A DNA stretch of 64,000 nt, from NCBI RefSeq assembly GCF_021147775.1, contig NZ_JAGTPK010000016.1:62001-126000 (forward strand). Direction: 5' to 3'. The notes below the pieces were generated by a model. That model saw nothing but the letters and a program-made list of their open reading frames with translations. It ran no database searches and was not told the origin of the DNA. The position numbers and the translations under genes are program-made. Shown here piece by piece: positions 17,415 to 26,665 of the stretch; the stretch's first letter is position 1; each line of letters begins with the position of its first letter. Origin of the DNA: Pseudomonas californiensis. Its GTDB lineage: Bacteria > Pseudomonadota > Gammaproteobacteria > Pseudomonadales > Pseudomonadaceae.

Positions 17415-18576
17415 TATCACACTCGCAACATCCACTCCCTACATCCCGCCCAGGCCGGAAACCGGCCTGCCGCTGTGGCTGCTCGCCGAACTGACCTACC
17501 GCTGCCCACTGCAATGCCCTTATTGCTCCAACCCGCTGGATTTCGCCAGGCAGGGGCAGGAGCTGACCACCGAACAGTGGTTCAAGGTCATGCAGGAGGC
17601 GCGGGAAATGGGTGCTGCGCAAATCGGCTTTTCGGGCGGTGAACCGCTGGTGCGTCAGGATCTTGCCGAGCTGATTGCCGAGGCAAGACGGTTGGGTTTC
17701 TACACCAACCTGATCACCTCCGGTATCGGTCTGACCGAAGAGAAGATCATCGCCTTCAAGCAAGCCGGGCTGGACCATATCCAGATCAGTTTTCAGGCCA
17801 GTGACGAGCAAGTGAACAACATGCTCGCGGGCTCGAAAAAAGCCTTCGCACAAAAGCTGGAAATGGCGCGGGCGGTGAAAAAGCACGGCTACCCGATGGT
17901 GCTGAACTTCGTCACGCACCGGCACAACATCGACCGGATCGACAAGATCATCGAGCTTTGCCTGGCGCTTGAAGCGGACTTCGTCGAGCTCGCCACCTGC
18001 CAGTTCTACGGCTGGGCACACCTGAACCGTATCGGCCTGCTACCCACCAAGGACCAGCTGGTACGCGCAGAAGCCGTAACCAATCAATACCGTGATCGGC
18101 TGGCGGTAGAAAATCATCCGTGCAAACTGATTTTCGTGACGCCGGACTATTACGAAGAGCGCCCCAAGGCCTGCATGAACGGCTGGGGCAGCATCTTCCT
18201 GACGGTAACACCTGATGGCACTGCATTGCCCTGCCACGGTGCCCGGCAGATGCCGATCCAGTTCCCCAATGTGCGCGATCACACCATGCAGCACATCTGG
18301 TACGACTCGTTTGGTTTCAATCGCTTTCGCGGCTATGACTGGATGCCCGAGCCTTGCCGCTCGTGCGACGAAAAAGAGAAGGATTTCGGTGGCTGCCGCT
18401 GCCAGGCCTTCATGCTGACGGGCGACGCCGCCAACGCCGATCCGGTGTGCAGCAAGTCCCAGCATCACGGGATCATCACCCAGGCACGCGACGAATCCGA
18501 AACCGCCACCCACACCATCGAAGAGCTGGCCTTTCGCAATGAACGAAACTCACGACTCATCGCAAAATCCTCATGA
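17407..18576 (+). CDS. pqqE: PqqA peptide cyclase PqqE (radical SAM)
   Basis: This 389-aa radical SAM/SPASM enzyme forms the C-C bond between Glu16 and Tyr20 of PqqA. The SAM-cluster motif is C33-x3-C37-x2-C40 in YRCPLQCPYCSNPL. The C-terminal SPASM cysteines lie in CHGARQMP, CRSCDEKEKDFGGCRCQAF and PVCSKSQHHG. The start is a TTG at 17407, inside the end of pqqD, giving MSDITLATS; no ATG fits better. The gene overlaps the downstream S9 peptidase by 38 nt. Confidence 0.96.
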   Translation: MSDITLATSTPYIPPRPETGLPLWLLAELTYRCPLQCPYCSNPLDFARQGQELTTEQWFKVMQEAREMGAAQIGFSGGEPLVRQDLAELIAEARRLGFYTNLITSGIGLTEEKIIAFKQAGLDHIQISFQASDEQVNNMLAGSKKAFAQKLEMARAVKKHGYPMVLNFVTHRHNIDRIDKIIELCLALEADFVELATCQFYGWAHLNRIGLLPTKDQLVRAEAVTNQYRDRLAVENHPCKLIFVTPDYYEERPKACMNGWGSIFLTVTPDGTALPCHGARQMPIQFPNVRDHTMQHIWYDSFGFNRFRGYDWMPEPCRSCDEKEKDFGGCRCQAFMLTGDAANADPVCSKSQHHGIITQARDESETATHTIEELAFRNERNSRLIAKSS

Positions 18577-20383
18577 CACCCTGACCGCCGCTCAGGCCGT
18601 CGCAGCGGGTGTGGACTTCGCCGAGCTGGATGTCAGCTCGGCGGGTCTGTTCTGGAATGAATACCGTCCTGAAGACGGCGCTTGCCGCATCTGGCACTGG
18701 TATGCAAATACCACACGCTGCCTGACGCCTCCCGGTTTCAGCGTCCGTAGCCGAGCGTATGAGTATGGTGGCGGCTCGTTCTGCCTGGCAGACGATGCGG
18801 TAGTGTTCGTCAACGAAAGCGATCAGCAGCTGTATCGGCAAGCCATCGATGGCGGACCGCCGGTCGCACTGACGCAAGGTGACAAGCGCTACGGCGGCGT
18901 CTTTTACAGTCAGGACCGGATTCTGGCTGTCGAAGAAGAACGCAACACGCATCGGCTGGTGTCGATCAGTCTGGCAGACGGCCAACGTCAGCTATTGGCG
19001 GAAGGTGCCGACTTCTATGCCTCGCCAGTGATCAGCGCCGAAGGCAAGCGCCTCGCCTGGATCGAATGGCAACGTCCGCATCAACCCTGGACCGCCACGC
19101 GCCTCATGTGCGCGGCACGGCAGGACGATGACACCTGGGGTTCACCGCAGTGCATCGCTGGCGGCAATGCCGAAGAATCCCTCCAGCAGCCTCGCTTTGA
19201 CGCACACGGCCTTTTGTATTGCCTGAGCGACCGGGCCGGGTTCTGGCAACCCTGGGGCGAAACAGGCAGCGGATTCAGCGCGCTGACCGCCGCCCCGGCC
19301 GACCACTCTTCCGCACCATGGCAATTGGGCAGTTGTACCTGGCTGCCGATCAACGAGGGCTACCTGGCCAGTTGGTCGCAGGACGGCCATGGCGTTCTGG
19401 GGCTGCGCGACGCACACGGTTCGGTAGAAGATTTCAGTGGCAGTTACAGCCGCTTTCGCAGCCTGGCGCTTGATGAAGAGTTTGTGTATTGCATCGCCGC
19501 ATCAGCAGTCAGCCCTTCGGCTGTAGTTGCCATTTCACGAGACGACCACAGCGTGCAGGTATTGGCGGGCGGCGGCATACCGTTACCTGCCGAGCAGATC
19601 AGCCACCCTCAACCGCTGCGCTATCCCAGTGGCGGGGCCGAGGCTTACGGTTATTTTTACCCGGCCCTGCCCGGGTCTGGTAGCGACTCGGAAAAGCCGC
19701 CTTTGGTGGTTTTCATCCACGGCGGCCCTACATCGGCCTGCTACCCGGTACTCGATATGCGCATTCAGTACTGGACCCATCGTGGTTTCGCAGTGGCCGA
19801 TCTGAATTATCGCGGCAGCAGCGGCTACGGCCGTGCATACCGTCAGAGCCTGTACCTGAACTGGGGCGTTGCCGATGTGGAAGACGCGTGCAACGTGGTC
19901 ACGCATTTGGCGCAACGAGGCCTGATCGACAAGGACCGTGCTTTTATTCGCGGTGGCAGCGCGGGCGGCTACACAACGTTATGCGCGCTGGCGTTTCAGG
20001 ATGTGTTTCGCGCCGGGGCAAGTCTGTACGGGGTCAGCGACCCGATTGCGCTGGCCAAGGCCACCCACAAATTCGAGGGCGACTATCTGGACTGGCTGAT
20101 CGGCGACCCTGTGAAGGACGTCGAGCGTTACAACGCGCGCACACCGCTGTTACACGCTGACAAGATCAATGTGCCGGTGATTTTCTTTCAAGGCGAACTG
20201 GATGCAGTGGTGGTCCCGGAGCAGACCCGCGCCATGCTCAAGGCCTTGCAGGACAATGGTATTGCGGCGCAAGCTCACTTTTATCCGGACGAGCACCACG
20301 GTTTCCGCAAAGCAAGCAACCAGGCGGATGCGCTTGAAGCAGAGTGGCGTTTTTATCGGGGAGTACTGGATCAGGACGCCTGA
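18539..20383 (+). CDS. S9-family prolyl oligopeptidase-like peptidase (PqqM-type position)
   Basis: The 614-aa protein has a beta-propeller N-terminal half of about 360 residues and an alpha/beta hydrolase C-terminal half with the nucleophile elbow GGSAGG, followed by the Asp (GELDAVV) and His (DEHHGFR) of the triad. It overlaps pqqE by 38 nt and is cotranscribed. In some Pseudomonas and related pqq clusters an S9 peptidase at this position is called PqqM, and it may help degrade or trim PqqA-derived peptides (inference from position). The ATG at 18539 is the only plausible start. Confidence 0.85.
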   Translation: MNETHDSSQNPHDTLTAAQAVAAGVDFAELDVSSAGLFWNEYRPEDGACRIWHWYANTTRCLTPPGFSVRSRAYEYGGGSFCLADDAVVFVNESDQQLYRQAIDGGPPVALTQGDKRYGGVFYSQDRILAVEEERNTHRLVSISLADGQRQLLAEGADFYASPVISAEGKRLAWIEWQRPHQPWTATRLMCAARQDDDTWGSPQCIAGGNAEESLQQPRFDAHGLLYCLSDRAGFWQPWGETGSGFSALTAAPADHSSAPWQLGSCTWLPINEGYLASWSQDGHGVLGLRDAHGSVEDFSGSYSRFRSLALDEEFVYCIAASAVSPSAVVAISRDDHSVQVLAGGGIPLPAEQISHPQPLRYPSGGAEAYGYFYPALPGSGSDSEKPPLVVFIHGGPTSACYPVLDMRIQYWTHRGFAVADLNYRGSSGYGRAYRQSLYLNWGVADVEDACNVVTHLAQRGLIDKDRAFIRGGSAGGYTTLCALAFQDVFRAGASLYGVSDPIALAKATHKFEGDYLDWLIGDPVKDVERYNARTPLLHADKINVPVIFFQGELDAVVVPEQTRAMLKALQDNGIAAQAHFYPDEHHGFRKASNQADALEAEWRFYRGVLDQDA

Positions 20384-20425
20384 TCGTTCCCGCATCAGGG
20401 AACGATCAAACGACGTCCGAGGACG

Positions 20426-20587
20426 TTACTTGCGCGAGACGATGATGTAGATCGCGTGAATGATGCCTGGGATGTAGCCCAGCAAGGTCAGCAGGATATT
20501 CAGCCAGAAAGCGCCAGCGAAACCCACCTGCATGAACACGCCAACCGGGGGCAGCAGAATAGCGAAGATGATGCGAATGATGTCCAT
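20426..20587 (-). CDS. YqaE/Pmp3-family small membrane protein
   Basis: This 53-aa, two-helix hydrophobic protein begins MDIIRIIFAILLPPVGVFMQ and contains the family signature LLPPVGVF plus LNILLTLLGYIPGIIHAIY. Homologues (yeast Pmp3, bacterial YqaE) are plasma-membrane proteolipids linked to ion and membrane-potential stress. AGGAG lies 6 nt before the ATG on the minus strand. It is monocistronic and converges on the S9 peptidase gene, 42 nt away. Confidence 0.9.
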   Translation of the reverse strand: MDIIRIIFAILLPPVGVFMQVGFAGAFWLNILLTLLGYIPGIIHAIYIIVSRK

Positions 20588-20777
20588 GGGTAGCTCCTGA
20601 TTAATTGGCTCTGATTGGCCATACAGCTAATCGACCCTGGGCATCGGCAAGGGTTCCGCCGGCTCTGGCACGAAGCCATTATTCTTCGGGAATATCACCG
20701 CAAGCGGCAGAAAAACGCGCGGCGCAGCGAGTGTGCGCACGAAGTGGATTTGACGTAGAGCCAAAACGCAGACAAAG
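20588..20777. other. Non-coding gap upstream of the Pmp3-type gene
   Basis: Together with the terminator at 20778-20801 and the stretch 20802-20983 this makes a gap of about 400 nt. It must hold the promoter of the minus-strand Pmp3-type gene. I see no gene, repeat or convincing promoter hexamers in it. Confidence 0.5.
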
Positions 20778-20801
20778 AAAACCCCGCCTAAGCGGGGTTT
20801 T
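20778..20801 (-). terminator. Intrinsic terminator downstream of the acyl-CoA dehydrogenase gene
   Basis: AAAACCCCGC (20778-20787), loop CTAA, then GCGGGGTTTT (20792-20801) make a perfect 10-bp stem flanked by A and T tracts, so it can work in both directions. On the minus strand it lies downstream of the dehydrogenase gene ending at 20984. Confidence 0.85.
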
Positions 20802-20983
20802 CCAGACTGTTTCCCTGACTTCCCTTTCTTCCCACCATCCTGGCAGGCTTCCCTACGTGTCCCTGTTCTGTTGATGCGCTTCCTGCGCTACGTCCATGAA
20901 GCTAGATTAGCTTTGGATCCATTTTAAGGGAAGAGGCCAATTGTCAGCACGGCGCGTAAGCAAATGCTTACACGCAACCCTGC

Positions 20984-22762
20984 TCAGAATTGCGCAGCTT
21001 CGAGCAGGAACAGCGACTCGCTGCCCGCCCTGACGGACGCGTTCAGCGAATGAATACGCGGCAGCAGACGCGCGAAATAGAAGCGCGCAGTGCCCAGCTT
21101 GCTGGCGTAAAAATCTTCCTGAGCCTCTTTGCCCTGTGCCGCCTTGGCCATCATTGCCCACATGTAGGCGTACGCGGTGTAACCAAACAGATGCAGATAT
21201 TCGACCGATGCGGCGCCGATCTCGTTGGGGTTGGAACGTGAACGGTCCAGAACCCAATGGGTCAGTTCGTCCAGCATGTCGAGCGCAGAGGCCAATGGCC
21301 GCGTGAATTCGCCCAGCGATGTGTGGGAACTGGCAACGAACTGACGAACCTCGTCCGAGAACAACTGATACAGCGCGCCACCGGAACCGACAATCTTGCG
21401 ACCGACCAGATCGAGCGCCTGGATACCGTTGGTGCCTTCGTAGATCTGGGTGATGCGCACATCACGCACCAGTTGTTCCTGGCCCCACTCACGAATGTAG
21501 CCGTGACCACCAAATACCTGCTGACCGTGAATCGTGGTTTCAAGGCCGATGTCGCTGAGGAATGCCTTGGCAACCGGGGTCAGCAGCGCGACCAGATCGT
21601 CGGCGCGCTTGCGGGCCTCGTCCTCTTCGCTGAACTTGGCGATATCCAGTTGCAGCGCCACGTAGCTGGAAAATGCACGGCCACCTTCGTTGAACGCTTT
21701 CATGGTCAGCAGCATGCGACGCACGTCAGGGTGGACAATGATTGGATCAGCGGCCTTGTCCTTGTTCTGAGCACCGGTCGGCGCACGGCTTTGCAGGCGG
21801 TCCAACGCATATTCAACTGCGTTCTGATAAGACCGCACGCCTGACGCAAGGCCCTGAATGCCGACACCCAAACGCTCGTAATTCATCATGGTGAACATCG
21901 CGGCGAGGCCTTTGTTCGGCTCGCCGATCAAGTAGCCAATGGCGTCGTCGAAGTTCATCACGCAGGTAGCAGAAGCCTGAATGCCCATCTTGTGTTCGAT
22001 GGAGCCACAGCTCACAGTGTTGCGATCACCGACGCTGCCGTCATCACCGACCATGAACTTGGGCACCAGAAACAACGAAATGCCCTTCGGCCCGGCAGGC
22101 GCGTCCGGCAGCTTGGCCAGTACCAGATGGATAATGTTCTCGGTCAGGTCGTGCTCACCGCCGGTAATGAAGATTTTGCTGCCGGTGATCTTGTGGGAGC
22201 CGTCAGTCTGCGGCTCGGCCTTGGTGCGGATGATACCCAGGTCGGTGCCCGCGTGAGCTTCGGTCAGACACATCGACCCGCACCAGACGCCTGAATACAT
22301 GTTCGGCAGGTATTTGGCTTTGAGTTCTTCGGTGGCGTGCGTGTTGATCGAGACGCACGCGCCAGAAGTCAGCATGGGATAAAGCCCGAACGCCAGGCTG
22401 GCGGAGTTGAGCATTTCCTCGACCTGAGCCGAAACCACCTTGGGCATGCCCATGCCACCGAAATCGGGATTACCACCGACACCCACCCAGCCGCCCTCGG
22501 CGTAAGTCCGGTAGGCTTCGGGAAAACCGGTCGGGGTAGTGACGACGGTGTCTTTCCAGTGACAGCCTTCTTCATCGCCGTTGCGGCTCAGCGGCGCAAT
22601 GGTTTTGCTGGTGACTTTGCCTGCTTCTTCAAGGATGGCATCGACCGTCTCGGCATCGACTGTTTCAGCCAGTGCAGGCAGTTGAGCCCAGAGTCTGGAA
22701 ACCTCGAACACTTCATTAAGTACGAAGCGCATATCGCGCAACGGCGCTTTGTAGTCAGCCAT
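20984..22762 (-). CDS. Acyl-CoA dehydrogenase (long, C-terminal-domain type)
   Basis: The 592-aa FAD enzyme introduces the 2,3 double bond of acyl-CoA in beta-oxidation. It has the N-terminal extension MADYKAPLRDMRFVLNEV typical of the roughly 600-aa subfamily. The middle-domain motif MCLTEAHAGTDLG lies near 164-176, the catalytic Glu is probably E442 in YEGTNGIQALDLVGRK, and a C-terminal helical domain of about 120 residues follows. It is one of two paralogues here (with 24501-26306), flanking a GGDEF gene, an arrangement I recall from other Pseudomonas. Chain-length specificity is unknown. The electron acceptor would be ETF. Confidence 0.9.
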   Translation of the reverse strand: MADYKAPLRDMRFVLNEVFEVSRLWAQLPALAETVDAETVDAILEEAGKVTSKTIAPLSRNGDEEGCHWKDTVVTTPTGFPEAYRTYAEGGWVGVGGNPDFGGMGMPKVVSAQVEEMLNSASLAFGLYPMLTSGACVSINTHATEELKAKYLPNMYSGVWCGSMCLTEAHAGTDLGIIRTKAEPQTDGSHKITGSKIFITGGEHDLTENIIHLVLAKLPDAPAGPKGISLFLVPKFMVGDDGSVGDRNTVSCGSIEHKMGIQASATCVMNFDDAIGYLIGEPNKGLAAMFTMMNYERLGVGIQGLASGVRSYQNAVEYALDRLQSRAPTGAQNKDKAADPIIVHPDVRRMLLTMKAFNEGGRAFSSYVALQLDIAKFSEEDEARKRADDLVALLTPVAKAFLSDIGLETTIHGQQVFGGHGYIREWGQEQLVRDVRITQIYEGTNGIQALDLVGRKIVGSGGALYQLFSDEVRQFVASSHTSLGEFTRPLASALDMLDELTHWVLDRSRSNPNEIGAASVEYLHLFGYTAYAYMWAMMAKAAQGKEAQEDFYASKLGTARFYFARLLPRIHSLNASVRAGSESLFLLEAAQF

Positions 22763-22940
22763 GGCAAACCTCGTGAACTCGGAGCGAGAGACCGTAAAAA
22801 GCTGACCTTGGCACGCATGGACGCGGATCAGCTGTCGATTGCCAAGAGTCTACCCGAACAACATTTCAGACACATAGGGTCGTGTCGTGACTGTAAGGTC
22901 ATGAAAGGTCATGTGCGGCAAGTGATGAGGGGCGAGGCTT

Positions 22941-24263
22941 TCAGACGGCGGCTTCGGTCGTGCGCACGGCACCGCGACGGTTCGTCTGATTGTGGGAGAC
23001 AACACAATTGCGGCCAGCGCCTTTGGCTGCGTAGAGCGCCTGATCCGCGGATTTGAGAACTTCCTCTGGCGTGCGATGTTCTGGAAGACGCTCTGCTACG
23101 CCAATACTTACCGTTACAGACACAGTGCCCGCATGTGCACCATTGCGTCGCTGCCGGCCCTGCTGATCGTCCTGTGGACGGCTGTCCTTGTTACGCAACT
23201 GGATATCGTAATTGGCGATGGTTTCACGAATGGCCTCAAGGTGTGGCAAGCATTCGTCGAGGGTCTTGGCTGCAAACACAATGGCGAATTCTTCGCCACC
23301 GTAGCGATACGCCTTGCCGCCGCCGTTGGTGATCTTCGCCAGCTTGCTGGCCACCAAACGCAACACCTGGTCGCCAACATCGTGACCGTGGGTGTCGTTG
23401 AATTTCTTGAAGTGGTCAACGTCACTCATGGCCAGCACGTAATTGCGCCCCAGCCGCTGCATGCGCTCATTGAGTGCCCGACGCCCTGGCAGGCCGGTGA
23501 GCTCATCACGGAAGGCCATCTGGTAGGCCTCGTGTGCCACCGCTGCCGCAATCATCAACATGACCTGACTGCACAGAATATTCAGTGTGAACGGCAGGAT
23601 GAACGTCTTCGGCAATGCCCAGAAAACCCCCAGCAAGCCAACAATCTGGGCAGCGTGCAAGGGCCTTGGTCGCTCGAGGTACTGCCAGATCAATACTGCA
23701 AACGAGATGACGAACATCGCATAGGACAGCTGGATCAGGCTCATCCAGTCACCATGCAGCGCGGGCCAGCGAATGTCTGCCAGCCAGGCCTGCAGGCCCA
23801 CGGGGTAACTCTGTTCAAGACCCAGCGCGACGCTGCCTACGGCAATCAGCACCGCAAGGCGCGCAACCATATCCTGGAACAGGTGCGTGCGTTCCTCCCA
23901 GGCTGCGTAGAGCCCATACAACACCGGCAACAGCAGACAGACCAGATGAAAGATCACCGCAGCGTCTTCGCGAACCTTGCCGTTGTCACGGTAGTAGTCG
24001 GTCTGGGTGTCGAGGAGAAAGTAGGCGATGTACACGGTGATCATCAGAAACAGCTCACGCTGACGCCGATAAACCCCGCAATAGGCACCGCCCAACAGCA
24101 GCACCAGTGTTGGCAGCACGTTGAACAGCGAGGTGAAGAACACATTCAGGTCTTTGACATACGCGGCCGCAAGCCCCGCCACCAGCAATGCCTGTGATGG
24201 AAGAAAATGACTCAGTCTTGCGGCAGACGGACGCAACAAAAGGGGATCTCTCCTACCTGGCAT
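22941..24263 (-). CDS. Membrane-bound diguanylate cyclase (GGDEF)
   Basis: This 440-aa protein has about six or seven N-terminal membrane helices (residues 20-245) and a GGDEF domain (about 252-425) that makes cyclic di-GMP from two GTP. The active-site motif is GGEEF at about 322-326, preceded by the metal-binding SDVDHFKKFNDTHGHDVGD. The product-inhibition I-site RxxD is absent: the four residues in that position read NGGG, so feedback inhibition is unlikely. The ATG at 24263 is chosen over a TTG three codons upstream, but neither has a good ribosome site, and a start slightly downstream after AGGAGAG is possible. Confidence 0.88.
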   Translation of the reverse strand: MPGRRDPLLLRPSAARLSHFLPSQALLVAGLAAAYVKDLNVFFTSLFNVLPTLVLLLGGAYCGVYRRQRELFLMITVYIAYFLLDTQTDYYRDNGKVREDAAVIFHLVCLLLPVLYGLYAAWEERTHLFQDMVARLAVLIAVGSVALGLEQSYPVGLQAWLADIRWPALHGDWMSLIQLSYAMFVISFAVLIWQYLERPRPLHAAQIVGLLGVFWALPKTFILPFTLNILCSQVMLMIAAAVAHEAYQMAFRDELTGLPGRRALNERMQRLGRNYVLAMSDVDHFKKFNDTHGHDVGDQVLRLVASKLAKITNGGGKAYRYGGEEFAIVFAAKTLDECLPHLEAIRETIANYDIQLRNKDSRPQDDQQGRQRRNGAHAGTVSVTVSIGVAERLPEHRTPEEVLKSADQALYAAKGAGRNCVVSHNQTNRRGAVRTTEAAV

Positions 24264-24455
24264 CAAAATCAATTGCTGGATGGCATTGTGCCTTCATCCA
24301 GCGAGTAATGCATTCAGCAGGATTGGTCAGCGAGCTACTTTATGTAACGGCAGGAGATCGAAAAGGTTTATCGATTGATAAATGAAGGTTTTTTAACAAC
24401 ACGCGGGGCTGTCTGATTAGTGCCCCGCTAGTTGGGACAAACGGCAGACATAAAA

Positions 24456-24483
24456 AAACCGCCTGATCAAAATCAGGCGGTTT
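24456..24483 (-). terminator. Intrinsic terminator of the second acyl-CoA dehydrogenase gene
   Basis: AAACCGCCTGAT (24456-24467), loop CAAA, then ATCAGGCGGTTT (24472-24483) form a perfect 12-bp stem. Read on the minus strand it is followed by a run of seven T (24452-24458 as A on the plus strand). It sits 18 nt beyond the dehydrogenase stop at 24501. Confidence 0.92.
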
Positions 24484-24500
24484 GCGGGTCTGAAACCTAC

Positions 24501-26306
24501 TTAGTAAGCCAGGCCGAAGTCCTCTTCTTTCATTTCCATGAGGTTGCCAGCACCGGAGAGAATGGCGGCAATGTGAGTGCGAGTGCGCGGCAGAATGCGC
24601 TGGAAGTAGAAACGCGCAGTCTGGATCTTGGCGCGGTAGAACGCCTCTTCAGACGTACCCGCAGCCAGCTTTTCAGCCGCCAGACGCGCCATGTCAGCCC
24701 AGAAGTAAGCCAGGCAGGCATAGCCGGAATACATGATGTAATCCACCGACGCTGCGCCCACTTCTTCACGGTCCTTCATGGCCGCCATGCCCACTTTCAT
24801 GGTCAGCTCGCCCCACTCCTTGTTCAGCGCAGCCAGTGGCGTGACGAATTCCTGAACGGCTTCGCTGCCTTCGTTGTTCTGGCAGAACTTGTGGACAATC
24901 CTGGTGAAGCCCTTGAGCGCTTCGCCCTGCGTCATCAGAACCTTGCGGCCCAGCAGGTCGAGCGCCTGAATACCGGTGGTGCCTTCGTACAGCATCGAAA
25001 TGCGGCTGTCGCGAACGTTCTGCTCCATGCCCCACTCAGCGATGAAGCCGTGGCCGCCGTAGATCTGCACGCCGTGGTTGGCTGCTTCAAAACCGACTTC
25101 GGTCATGAAGGCCTTGGCGATTGGCGTCATGAACGCCAGCAGTGCATCAGCAGCCTTCTTCTGATCGGCGTCGTCGCTGTACTTGACGATGTCGACCTGC
25201 TTGGCGGTGAAGTACACCATGGCACGTGTGCCTTCAGCGAATGCCTTCATGGTCAGCAGCATGCGACGCACGTCAGGGTGAACGATGATCGGGTCAGCAG
25301 CCTTCTCAGGCGCTTTCGGACCGGTCAGCGAACGCATCTGCAAACGCTCACGAGCGTATTTCAAGCCGCCCTGGAAAGCGATTTCGGCGTGGGCCAGGCC
25401 TTGCAGGGCAGTACCCAGACGGGCCGTGTTCATAAAGGTGAACATGCAGTTCAGACCTTTGTTCGGCGGGCCGATCAGGTAGCCGGTAGCCGAATCGAAG
25501 TTCATCACACAGGTCGCGTTGCCGTGGATGCCCATCTTGTGTTCGATCGAACCACAGGTCACCGCGTTGCGCTCACCGACACCGCCATCAGCGGCAGACA
25601 GGAACTTGGGCACGATGAACAGCGAAATGCCTTTGGTGCCCGCAGGCGCGTCCGGGAGGCGGGCCAGCACGATATGGACGATGTTGTCGGCCATGTCATG
25701 TTCGCCAGCGGAAATGAAGATCTTGGTCCCGGAAACCTTGTAGGTGCCGTCGGCCTGAGGCTCGGCCTTGGTGCGCAACATGCCGAGGTCAGTACCGCAA
25801 TGAGGCTCGGTCAGGCACATGGTACCGGTCCATTCACCGGACACCAGCTTCGTCAGGTAGGCCTCTTGCTGCTCGGGCGTACCGTGCTCGGAAATAGTGT
25901 TCATGGCGCCATGAGACAGGCCCGGGTACATGCCCCACGACCAGTTGGCCTCGCCGACCATCTCGCTGACAGCCAGACCCAGCGACTCGGGCAGGCCTTG
26001 ACCACCATGCTCGACGTCATGCGCCAGACTTGGCCAGCCGCCTTCGACAAATTGCTGATAGGCCTGTTTGAAACCGGTCGGCGTCTTCACGCCAGACTCG
26101 CTCCAGGTGCAGCCTTCGGTATCGCCCACACGGTTCAGTGGCGCCAGCACCTGTTCACAGAACTTGGCGCCCTCCTCGAGAATGGCATCGACCATGTCGG
26201 GAGTAGCGTCCTGGCAAGCTGGCAGGCTCTGATAGTGCGCTTCGTAACCGAGCAGTTCGTCACGAACGAAACGAATATCACGCAAGGGGGCCTTGTAATC
26301 AGGCAT
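24501..26306 (-). CDS. Acyl-CoA dehydrogenase (long, C-terminal-domain type), paralogue 2
   Basis: The 601-aa enzyme is a close paralogue of 20984-22762, sharing MPDYKAPLRDIRFV at the N-terminus, MCLTEPHCGTDLG, IEHKMGI and the catalytic YEGTTGIQALD (about Glu441). It should oxidise acyl-CoA to enoyl-CoA with FAD. The start at 26306 is preferred over an in-frame ATG 19 codons upstream, because it matches the paralogue and AGAGG lies just before it on the minus strand. Tandem PsrA-like boxes lie about 95-120 nt upstream, suggesting repression relieved by long-chain fatty acyl signals (inference). Confidence 0.92.
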   Translation of the reverse strand: MPDYKAPLRDIRFVRDELLGYEAHYQSLPACQDATPDMVDAILEEGAKFCEQVLAPLNRVGDTEGCTWSESGVKTPTGFKQAYQQFVEGGWPSLAHDVEHGGQGLPESLGLAVSEMVGEANWSWGMYPGLSHGAMNTISEHGTPEQQEAYLTKLVSGEWTGTMCLTEPHCGTDLGMLRTKAEPQADGTYKVSGTKIFISAGEHDMADNIVHIVLARLPDAPAGTKGISLFIVPKFLSAADGGVGERNAVTCGSIEHKMGIHGNATCVMNFDSATGYLIGPPNKGLNCMFTFMNTARLGTALQGLAHAEIAFQGGLKYARERLQMRSLTGPKAPEKAADPIIVHPDVRRMLLTMKAFAEGTRAMVYFTAKQVDIVKYSDDADQKKAADALLAFMTPIAKAFMTEVGFEAANHGVQIYGGHGFIAEWGMEQNVRDSRISMLYEGTTGIQALDLLGRKVLMTQGEALKGFTRIVHKFCQNNEGSEAVQEFVTPLAALNKEWGELTMKVGMAAMKDREEVGAASVDYIMYSGYACLAYFWADMARLAAEKLAAGTSEEAFYRAKIQTARFYFQRILPRTRTHIAAILSGAGNLMEMKEEDFGLAY

Positions 26307-26399
26307 AGCGATAACCTCTGCTGATGAATCCTGGAACGAATGACCGGGCGGTGCCGAGAGCAAGCTCTCGTGTACCAGACAATCTCGTATGCCTTACGG

Positions 26400-26427
26400 T
26401 CAAACAGGTGTTTGAAACATACGTTTA
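26400..26427. promoter_or_regulatory. Tandem PsrA-like operators
   Basis: TCAAACAGGTGTTTGA at 26400-26415 is a perfect palindrome fitting the PsrA motif (G/C)AAAC-N2-4-GTTT(G/C). Directly abutting it, GAAACATACGTTTA at 26414-26427 is a second match with the same 4-nt spacer and one flank mismatch. On the minus strand TTGACC, a possible -35, overlaps the end of the first box. PsrA is the fatty-acid-responsive TetR-type repressor of pseudomonads. Confidence 0.65.
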
Positions 26428-26593
26428 CGCCTAAATCTTGTCAATAGCGAGGCGTGCGCCATTCGTCCACGATGCTTTACAAAGTGTGCAGACGAGGGCG
26501 CACGGCATCATGCGAATGATGAGCTGAGTCTAGTCGACGAACGGACAATAACGGGGGAGATACGAAACGGTGATGTGCGGGGATTCAGGCAGT

Positions 26594-26620
26594 GACGCCA
26601 TGCACGAACGGCATGGCGTC
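26594..26620 (-). terminator. 10-bp hairpin downstream of the small rod-like gene
   Basis: GACGCCATGC (26594-26603), a 7-nt loop, then GCATGGCGTC (26611-26620) make a perfect stem 45 nt beyond the stop of the minus-strand gene at 26666. No T-run follows, so termination is plausible but unproven. Confidence 0.45.
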
Positions 26621-26665
26621 GAGACGTTTTAACGGAGGTGAAGCGGAAACGTTACAAACTGCCGG

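Larger units (their letters stand above)
26307..26665. other. Intergenic stretch with PsrA-like boxes and a hairpin
   Basis: No gene is seen in these 359 nt. It contains the leader of the dehydrogenase gene, the tandem PsrA-like boxes at 26401-26427 and, near its right end, the 10-bp hairpin at 26594-26620. Confidence 0.6.

Noticed and set aside
22992..24197. 401-codon open frame opposite the GGDEF gene
   Set aside because: Antisense shadow; the minus-strand product has an intact GGDEF domain and membrane helices.
24432..26324. 630-codon open frame on the plus strand, opposite the acyl-CoA dehydrogenase
   Set aside because: It is an antisense shadow of a strongly conserved gene in high-GC DNA; its translation has no recognisable domain and an odd composition.
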